Program-made: the position numbers and the translations under genes
The notes under the pieces: model-generated
Seen by the model: only the letters and a program-made list of their open reading frames with translations
What the model was told of the DNA's origin: nothing
Database searches by the model: none
Part shown: positions 58,599 through 64,000 of the stretch, piece by piece
How the letters are laid out: each line of letters opens with the position of its first letter
Numbering within the stretch: the first letter of the stretch is position 1
DNA from: Kineosphaera limosa NBRC 100340
Lineage (GTDB): Bacteria > Actinomycetota > Actinomycetes > Actinomycetales > Dermatophilaceae
Assembly: GCF_000298215.1 (NCBI RefSeq)
Contig: NZ_BAHD01000014.1
Span: 34,615-98,614, forward strand
Reading direction: 5' to 3'
DNA: 64,000 bases

Positions 58599-60133
58599 GC
58601 GGCGGGTTCACCCTTTCCGCGTGGGCGATCGACCTCACGCCCCTGCGGGTCAACCGACAGTTCCGGCTGCTGTTCATCGGCCGACTCGTGTCGATGTTCG
58701 CCCTCGGCATGCTCATGGTCGTCCTGTCGGTGCAGATCTACGACCTCACCGGGTCCTCGCTGCAGGTGGCGCTCGTCAACACCGCCCTGGGTGTCTCGAC
58801 CTTCGTCGGGGCACTCGCCGGGGGTGTGCTGGCCGACCGCGTCGACCGCCGCCGGGTCATCCTCGTGAGCCGCGCGCTGGCCATCGCGGGCCTTGTAGGT
58901 CTGGCCTGCAACGCCTCCCTCGACGAGCCGTCGGTCGCGGCCCTCTATGTCTTCGCGGTCTGGGACGGCGTGACCGGTTCGATCGGCTCGACGGCCTTCG
59001 GCGCCGCGGTGCCGGCTGTCGTACCGCGCGCGATGCTGCCCGCGACCGGCACCCTCATGGCGATGTGCCTCGATCTCGGGTCGGCGGCCTCGCCGCTGGT
59101 CGGCGGTGTTCTGGCTGGGGCCGGTGGATTCGCCCTCGTGTACTGGGTCGTCGCCGTGATCAGCGTGATCTCGTGGCTGTTCCTCTTCCAGCTCCGACCG
59201 ATCCGGCCGGGGGCGAGCGAGGAGGCGCAGGGCGGGGAGGCGGCCGAGCCGGCACCGGGAGCTGCGGAGACGGAGCCCGGACCGTCGAGCGTGTTGCCGG
59301 GAGAGTCGTCGGGGGAGTTGTCGGGCTCGGGCTCGGGCTGGCGCGGCTGGCGGGCCGACCTCGTCGGCGGCCTGCGGTTCGCCTCCCGCGAGCCGGTCGT
59401 CGCGGCCGTGCTGCTCATGGGCTTCCTGCAGATCTTCTTCGCCTCTCCGCATGTCCTCATCCCCGAGTTCGTGCAGAGCACCCTGGGCGGCGGCCCGGAG
59501 GCGGTCGGCCTGATGTACTCGGCGACCTCGGTCGGCGCGATCATCGCGACGCTCGCGAGCGGCTGGGTGCCGCGCGTGCGCCGGGTCGGGCTCGTCATCG
59601 TCGGGGTGTATGTGTCGTCGTCGATGTGGGTCGTCGCCTTCGGTCTGTCGCCGACCGTCGCGATCGCCGCCGTCGCCATGGCCCTGGTCGGCGCCGGTGA
59701 CGTCATCGGCGAGATCCTGCGTTTCACGGTGCTCGCCGAGCGCACCCCGGACCGGTTGCGCGGGCGCGTCCAGAGCCTGTGGGCGGCGCAGGCGACCGTC
59801 GGCGACAGTCTCGGCGGGCCGGTTCTGTCGGTGGGCGCCCGACTCATCGGAGTCGGACCGGTCATCGTCGTCGGCGGCCTTGTCGCCGCCGTGACCACCG
59901 CCCTCCTCCTGCTGACCCACCCCCGACTGCGCACCCTCACCCGCACACCCGACACCGGCGCCGCCGACACGGAGGCTGACTCGCAGACCGAGGTCGACAC
60001 GCAGACCGACGCAGGCACGCAGACCAACGCAGGCACGCAGGCTGACGCAGAACCCGGCCGGGATCCCGAAGCCGATCTCGCCCATAAGCCCGCCCACAAC
60101 CCAGCTCACAAGCCCACGAGGAGTACCCCATGA
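58595..60133 (+). CDS. MFS siderophore exporter (EntS-like)
   Basis: The start is GTG 58595, overlapping the MbtH stop (512 residues). About twelve hydrophobic segments are seen, with [42 protein letters not shown] and the loop [18 protein letters not shown], as in EntS-type enterobactin exporters (MFS_3). The location among the DHB-siderophore genes supports export of the finished product. A cytoplasmic loop near residues 205-250 is acidic and Ser/Gly-rich. The C-terminal 60 residues are a hydrophilic tail with Thr-Gln-Thr repeats and a [11 protein letters not shown] segment. Confidence 0.92.
   Translation: MSGGFTLSAWAIDLTPLRVNRQFRLLFIGRLVSMFALGMLMVVLSVQIYDLTGSSLQVALVNTALGVSTFVGALAGGVLADRVDRRRVILVSRALAIAGLVGLACNASLDEPSVAALYVFAVWDGVTGSIGSTAFGAAVPAVVPRAMLPATGTLMAMCLDLGSAASPLVGGVLAGAGGFALVYWVVAVISVISWLFLFQLRPIRPGASEEAQGGEAAEPAPGAAETEPGPSSVLPGESSGELSGSGSGWRGWRADLVGGLRFASREPVVAAVLLMGFLQIFFASPHVLIPEFVQSTLGGGPEAVGLMYSATSVGAIIATLASGWVPRVRRVGLVIVGVYVSSSMWVVAFGLSPTVAIAAVAMALVGAGDVIGEILRFTVLAERTPDRLRGRVQSLWAAQATVGDSLGGPVLSVGARLIGVGPVIVVGGLVAAVTTALLLLTHPRLRTLTRTPDTGAADTEADSQTEVDTQTDAGTQTNAGTQADAEPGRDPEADLAHKPAHNPAHKPTRSTP
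59999..60052 (+). repeat. Three 18-bp tandem repeats at the MFS gene 3' end
   Basis: ACGCAGACCGACGCAGGC (59999-60016), ACGCAGACCAACGCAGGC (60017-60034) and the diverged ACGCAGGCTGACGCAGAA (60035-60052). They are in frame and encode the Thr/Gln-rich tail of the exporter. Confidence 0.8.
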
Positions 60134-61002
60134 CGGCGACCTTTGTCCCGCGCCACTACCTGCCCGACGTCGAGCGCGACAAGATCGCGCAGTACTACTT
60201 CGACCTGCGCGCCCGACGGATCACCGTGACCGAGGTGATCCGGCTTTCGCAGCGGATGATGCGGGTGCGTTTCACCGGGCCTGACCTCGAGGACTTCCCG
60301 ACGGTCGCCCCCGAGGACCACGTCAAGCTCTTCTTCGACAAGGACGCCGGCGGCGCGGTGCGGATGCCGCAGCTGCAGAACGGCCGTTGGTCGCCGGCGG
60401 AGTACACCTTCCGCGACTACACGGTCCGCGCGTTCGAGCCGCAGGGCCCGTTCCTCGACATCGACTTCGTGCTGCACGGCCACGGCGTCGCCGGACCGTG
60501 GGCCGCGCGGGCGCGCCCCGGCGACGAACTCGGGATGCTGGGGCCGCGCGGCGCCTTCCTCGTGCGCGACGTCTGCGACTGGTACGTCCTGGCCTCCGAC
60601 GAGACGGCTCTGCCGGCGCTGGCGCGTTGGGTCGAGGGGCTGCGCGCGGGAGTGCCGGTGACGGCCGTCGTCGAGGTGCAGGACGCCGGAGACGAGATCG
60701 CCATCGACACCGCCGCCGACCTCGACCTGCGCTGGCTGCACCGCGGCGACGCCGAACCCGGCACGACGTCGCTGCTCGAACAGGCCGTCCGCGGGCTCGA
60801 ACTGCCCGACGGCGACGGCTTCGTCTGGGTCGCGGGCGAATCGATGTCGATCAAGCCGCTGCGCCGCTACCTCTCCCGGGAGCTTCGACTCGACCGCGAC
60901 AGCTGGGACGTCGACGGGTACTGGCGTCGCGGCGCCGCCAACCACGACCACCATGCCGAGGACGACGACGAGGACGACGCCGCTCCGCAGGCCACCTCGT
61001 GA
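60130..61002 (+). CDS. Siderophore-interacting protein, FAD-dependent ferric-siderophore reductase
   Basis: 290 residues, with ATG overlapping the exporter stop. It is a ViuB/YqjH-type SIP: RITVTEVIRLSQRMMRVRFTGPDLEDFP, the FAD-binding RDYTVRAFEPQGPFLDIDFVLHGHGVAGPWAARARPGD, and the C-terminal NAD(P)H-binding FVWVAGESMSIKPLRRYL with WDVDGYWRRG. It should reduce and release iron from the imported ferric siderophore in the cytoplasm. The C-terminal tail is His/Asp-rich (ANHDHHAEDDDEDD), which could bind metal. Confidence 0.93.
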   Translation: MTATFVPRHYLPDVERDKIAQYYFDLRARRITVTEVIRLSQRMMRVRFTGPDLEDFPTVAPEDHVKLFFDKDAGGAVRMPQLQNGRWSPAEYTFRDYTVRAFEPQGPFLDIDFVLHGHGVAGPWAARARPGDELGMLGPRGAFLVRDVCDWYVLASDETALPALARWVEGLRAGVPVTAVVEVQDAGDEIAIDTAADLDLRWLHRGDAEPGTTSLLEQAVRGLELPDGDGFVWVAGESMSIKPLRRYLSRELRLDRDSWDVDGYWRRGAANHDHHAEDDDEDDAAPQATS

Positions 61003-62114
61003 CGACGGTTCGCGACCACGGACCGGCCGATGTGCAGGCCGGGTCGGAGCCTGGCCGCCCGCCCCGCCGCCTTGACCGCCTCCACCCGATCGGCGGGGTC
61101 ACGCGCAGCGGGGACGCGCGGGTCGCCGTGCTCACCGTGCTGCTCCTGCTGGCCCTGGGGGCGGTGATCTACGCGAGCCTGGCCTACGGCTCCTCCCACC
61201 TGGAGTTGTCGCAGGTCTGGGCCGCACTGCGCGGTGACGGCACCGACGCGCAAGCGGCGATCGTGCTGGGGCTGCGGGTGCCGCGGACCGTCGTCGGGCT
61301 CGTGTGCGGTGTCGCGCTCGGGGTCGCGGGTGCGCTGTGCCAGGCGCACACCCGCAACCCGCTGGCGGACCCCGGACTCCTCGGCGTCAACGCCGGTGCC
61401 TCGCTCGGTGTGGTCATCTCGATGGCCTACCTCGGGGTCACCGCGCCGGCCGGGTACGTGTGGATCGCGGTGTTCGGCGCGGTCGTCGCCGGCGCGGTCG
61501 TGCTCGGCCTCGCCGCGCGCATCCGCGTGCTGGAGCCGATGACGACCGTCATCCTGGCCGGCACGGTGCTCACGGCCCTGCTCGGGTCGGCGACGACCGC
61601 CATCGTCCTGTTCAATCCCACGACGATGAAGTCGTTCCAGTTCTGGAGCGTCGGCTCGCTCGCTGGTCGGGACTTCGCGGTCGTCGCGGGTGTGGCCCCC
61701 GTCCTTGCTTTGGGCCTGATCGCCGCCCTGGCCAACCTGCCCGCGTTGCCCGGCCTGGAGCTCGGCGAGCAACTCGCCGCCTCGCTCGGCCGCAACACCG
61801 CCCTCGACCGGATCGTCGGTCTCGGCGCGGTCGTCCTCCTCGCCGGCGCAGCCACCGCGGCCTGCGGCGCGCTCGGCTTCCTCGGCCTGCTGGCACCCCA
61901 TGCGGCCCGGCGACTCGTCGGGGGACGCCCCATCGCGACCGTGCTCGTCTCGGCGCTCACCGGCGCGGTCGTCCTCCTCGTCGCCGACATCGCGGGCCGG
62001 CTCGTCCTGACCACCTCCGAGGTCAGCGTCGGCATCATGCTCGCCATCATCGGCGCCCCCCTCTTCATCGTCCTCGCCCGCCGCCTCGGCGGCACCGCCG
62101 GGAGCCTGCGATGA
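60999..62114 (+). CDS. Siderophore ABC importer permease (FecCD family, FepD-like)
   Basis: The start is GTG 60999, overlapping the reductase stop (371 residues). Motifs are LRVPRTVVGLVCGVALGVAGALCQ, RNPLADPGLLGVNAGASLGVVI and GALGFLGLLAPHAARRL, with about nine hydrophobic segments. It is the first half of the permease pair for the binding protein at 41299 and ATPase at 40101, which are encoded 18-20 kb upstream in the same operon. Confidence 0.93.
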   Translation: MTTVRDHGPADVQAGSEPGRPPRRLDRLHPIGGVTRSGDARVAVLTVLLLLALGAVIYASLAYGSSHLELSQVWAALRGDGTDAQAAIVLGLRVPRTVVGLVCGVALGVAGALCQAHTRNPLADPGLLGVNAGASLGVVISMAYLGVTAPAGYVWIAVFGAVVAGAVVLGLAARIRVLEPMTTVILAGTVLTALLGSATTAIVLFNPTTMKSFQFWSVGSLAGRDFAVVAGVAPVLALGLIAALANLPALPGLELGEQLAASLGRNTALDRIVGLGAVVLLAGAATAACGALGFLGLLAPHAARRLVGGRPIATVLVSALTGAVVLLVADIAGRLVLTTSEVSVGIMLAIIGAPLFIVLARRLGGTAGSLR

Positions 62115-63217
62115 CCCCGCCCACTCTGACCAGCGCCCTCGACTCCCGGGGCGGTGCCCCCGCACCCGACGACGGCGCACCGGCCGGGCGACGTCGAAGG
62201 ACCCCGCTCGCGCGCCGCCGGATCGGTTGCACCGTGGCGGCCGTCGTCGCGCTCGCCGTCGGTGTCGTCCTCGACCTGTGCCTCGGGGACACGTGGATCC
62301 CGCCCGCCGACGTCGTCGGCGTCCTGCTCGGCACGGGGGATGACGCCGCGCTCGACTTCCTCGTCCGCGAACTGCGCGGCCCCCGGGTCGTCGGTGCCCT
62401 CCTCGTCGGGGCTTGCCTGGGGATGTCGGGGTCCATCACCCAGTCGCTGCTGCGCAATCCGCTGGCCAGCCCAGACATCATCGGCGTCACCGCGGGCGCG
62501 TCGTGCCTGGCCGTGGTCTCGCTGCTGGCGGCGTCGTCGGCCTCGTCGTTCGCCCCCGAAACGGGGACAGTGACGGTACCCGTCCTCGCCGTCGCCGGCG
62601 GTGCCCTCGCCGGTCTTCTGGTCGTGGCGGTCTCCTGGCGCAACGGGTTGGACGCGCGCCGGGTCATCCTCGTCGGGCTCGGCGTCAACGCCGGACTGTC
62701 GGCCTTCACGTCGTGGCTGCTGCTACGGGCCGACTTGCCAGACCTCACGTCCGCCATGATCTGGCTGACCGGGTCGCTGTCGGCCGTCGAGATGGGCACC
62801 CTGCGACCCGCTCTCGTTGGCGCACTCCTGTGTCTGCTGCTCGCGGGGATCACGTCGCGCTATCTCGGGCTGCTGCGCTTCGGGGAGCTCACGGTGCGCT
62901 CGCTGGGGGTCAATGTTGCGCTCGCCCAGCTCGGCCAGGCCGCGATCGCCGTTGTCGCGGCGTCATTGGCCTGCGCGATCGCCGGTCCGGTCGCCTTCGT
63001 CGCGTTCTGCGCCCCGCAGATCGCGATGTTCCTCTTCCGCACGGAGGGTCCGCCGGTCGCTGGGGGCGCGCTCATCGGCGCCGTCATGGTGGTCGTCGCC
63101 GACGTCGTGGCGCGCACCGCGTTCCCCGCGCCAGTGCCGGTCGGCCTCGTCACCTCTTTCGCCGGTGCCCCGGTCCTGCTCTGGCTGCTGACCCGTTACG
63201 CCGGCCGCGACGCCTGA
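62111..63217 (+). CDS. Siderophore ABC importer permease (FecCD family, FepG-like)
   Basis: 368 residues from ATG 62111, overlapping the previous stop as ATGA. LRGPRVVGALLVGACLGMSGSITQ, RNPLASPDIIGVTAGAS and IAGPVAFVAFCAPQIAMFL are typical second-half FecCD motifs. It is the last gene of the 14-gene operon. Only 20 bp separate it from the convergent dehydrogenase gene, and no hairpin terminator is visible there. Confidence 0.93.
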   Translation: MTPPTLTSALDSRGGAPAPDDGAPAGRRRRTPLARRRIGCTVAAVVALAVGVVLDLCLGDTWIPPADVVGVLLGTGDDAALDFLVRELRGPRVVGALLVGACLGMSGSITQSLLRNPLASPDIIGVTAGASCLAVVSLLAASSASSFAPETGTVTVPVLAVAGGALAGLLVVAVSWRNGLDARRVILVGLGVNAGLSAFTSWLLLRADLPDLTSAMIWLTGSLSAVEMGTLRPALVGALLCLLLAGITSRYLGLLRFGELTVRSLGVNVALAQLGQAAIAVVAASLACAIAGPVAFVAFCAPQIAMFLFRTEGPPVAGGALIGAVMVVVADVVARTAFPAPVPVGLVTSFAGAPVLLWLLTRYAGRDA

Positions 63218-63236
63218 TGCCGCCTCGTGCCTTGAC

Positions 63237-63986
63237 CTAACGCGTCATCGCCGCGCCGCCGTCGACGACGAGATCCTGCATCGTCACGTGCCGTGCCGCG
63301 TCGGAGACGAGGAAGGTGACGACCTGCGCGACGTCCTCGGGCTCGGCCAACCGCTGCAACGGGATTCCGACCTTGAAGCGGGAGACGTCGCCGCGCACGA
63401 TGGCCTCCTCGTCGGAACCGGCGTCGGCGAGCATCCGCTCGACCATGCCGGTGCGGGTCGTGCCCGGTGAGACGACGTTGCAGCGGATGCCGTGTTCGGC
63501 GAGCTCGAGCCCGAGGGACTGGGTGAACAGCGCCGCGGCGGCCTTCGATGCTCCGTAGGCGGCCATGCCGTGCCGGGGCAGACGTCCTGAGTTGGACGCG
63601 ACGGTGACGATGACGCCCCTCCTACGCGGGATCATCCGTCGGGCGACGGCCGTCGAGACCGTAAACACACCTGTGGCGTTGACGGCGAAGACCCGCTCCC
63701 ACTCCGCGAGCGACGTTTCGACGGCGACCCGGTTGCTCAGGGTCCCGGCGCAGCTGACGAGCACGTCGATCGGGGCGGCAGCGTCGGCCTGAGCGACGAA
63801 TGCCTCGACGGCGGCCGCGTCCCGAACGTCGAGGACCGTCACGCCTGGCGCCGGACGCGCGTCAACTCCCAGGACCTCGCGCCCCTGAGACCGGAGCGCG
63901 GCGACCACCGCCGCCCCGATCCCCCCGGCCGCACCGGTGACGAGGGCGTGCGAACCGTCAGGGCTATCGGTGAGTGGCGTCGCCAT
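63237..63986 (-). CDS. dhbA: 2,3-dihydro-2,3-dihydroxybenzoate dehydrogenase (DhbA/EntA)
   Basis: 249 residues; short-chain dehydrogenase. The NAD motif is VTGAAGGIGAAVVAAL, followed by VSCAGTL, catalytic Ser in VTVASNSGRL and YxxxK in YGASKAAAALFTQSLGLELAEHGIRCNVVSPGTTRTGM. The C-terminus HVTMQDLVVDGGAAM is close to the EntA ending. It oxidises the isochorismatase product to 2,3-dihydroxybenzoate and completes the precursor pathway. It is convergent to the main operon, so its promoter lies beyond the window; the start codon is only 14 bp from the edge. Confidence 0.93.
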   Translation of the reverse strand: MATPLTDSPDGSHALVTGAAGGIGAAVVAALRSQGREVLGVDARPAPGVTVLDVRDAAAVEAFVAQADAAAPIDVLVSCAGTLSNRVAVETSLAEWERVFAVNATGVFTVSTAVARRMIPRRRGVIVTVASNSGRLPRHGMAAYGASKAAAALFTQSLGLELAEHGIRCNVVSPGTTRTGMVERMLADAGSDEEAIVRGDVSRFKVGIPLQRLAEPEDVAQVVTFLVSDAARHVTMQDLVVDGGAAMTR

Positions 63987-64000
63987 CGGCTCAGCTTAAG

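Noticed and set aside
63218..63236. Rho-independent terminator between the convergent siderophore operon and dhbA
   Set aside because: The gap is 19 bp and shows no inverted repeat or T-run.

Overview
The window is very GC-rich, almost fully coding DNA with many GTG starts, 4-bp ATGA/GTGA gene overlaps and MbtH-dependent NRPS genes. This points to a high-GC actinobacterium; I cannot name a genus. No rRNA, tRNA, insertion sequence or phage gene was found.

The dominant theme is iron. Three near-canonical 19-bp IdeR/DmdR-type iron boxes lie at 1239, 25405 and 34917, each in front of an iron-acquisition unit. Unit 1 (1-5376) is a divergent ABC exporter, cut by the window edge, and a complete siderophore-binding lipoprotein/two permeases/ATPase importer. 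Unit 2 (21590-25358) is an FbpABC-type ferric-iron importer. Unit 3 (34999-63217) is a 14-gene, tightly overlapping siderophore operon: isochorismatase, isochorismate synthase, a DHB-AMP ligase fused to an ornithine/lysine N-hydroxylase, importer ATPase, stand-alone aryl carrier protein, binding lipoprotein, three NRPSs, MbtH, MFS exporter, siderophore-interacting reductase and two permeases. The convergent dhbA-like dehydrogenase (63237-63986) completes 2,3-dihydroxybenzoate (DHB) synthesis. The NRPS line reads C-A-T / C-A-T-C-T-E-C-T / C-A-T-TE, so two modules have no adenylation domain. The last A domain carries the N5-hydroxyornithine specificity code. The predicted product is a mixed catecholate-hydroxamate peptide with one D residue.

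The region 5.4-27.7 kb holds accessory and housekeeping genes: a TetR regulator divergent from a drug-type ABC-2 exporter with clear palindromic operators, two VapBC-type toxin-antitoxin pairs, a SWIM/SNF2 helicase, a YihY/BrkB membrane protein, a MalY/PatB-type C-S lyase, a tandem pair of exported D-glucuronyl C5-epimerase-like proteins, a DUF4031-Nudix protein and an exported heparinase II/III-like protein. An intergenic ~80-bp structured repeat recurs seven times (plus one decayed copy) here; tandem copies have an exact 103-bp period.

At 27760-34638, directly upstream of the siderophore operon, is a complete type I Wadjet (JetABCD) anti-plasmid defence operon. Between the two lies a 360-bp stretch with a possible decayed reading frame and the third iron box.
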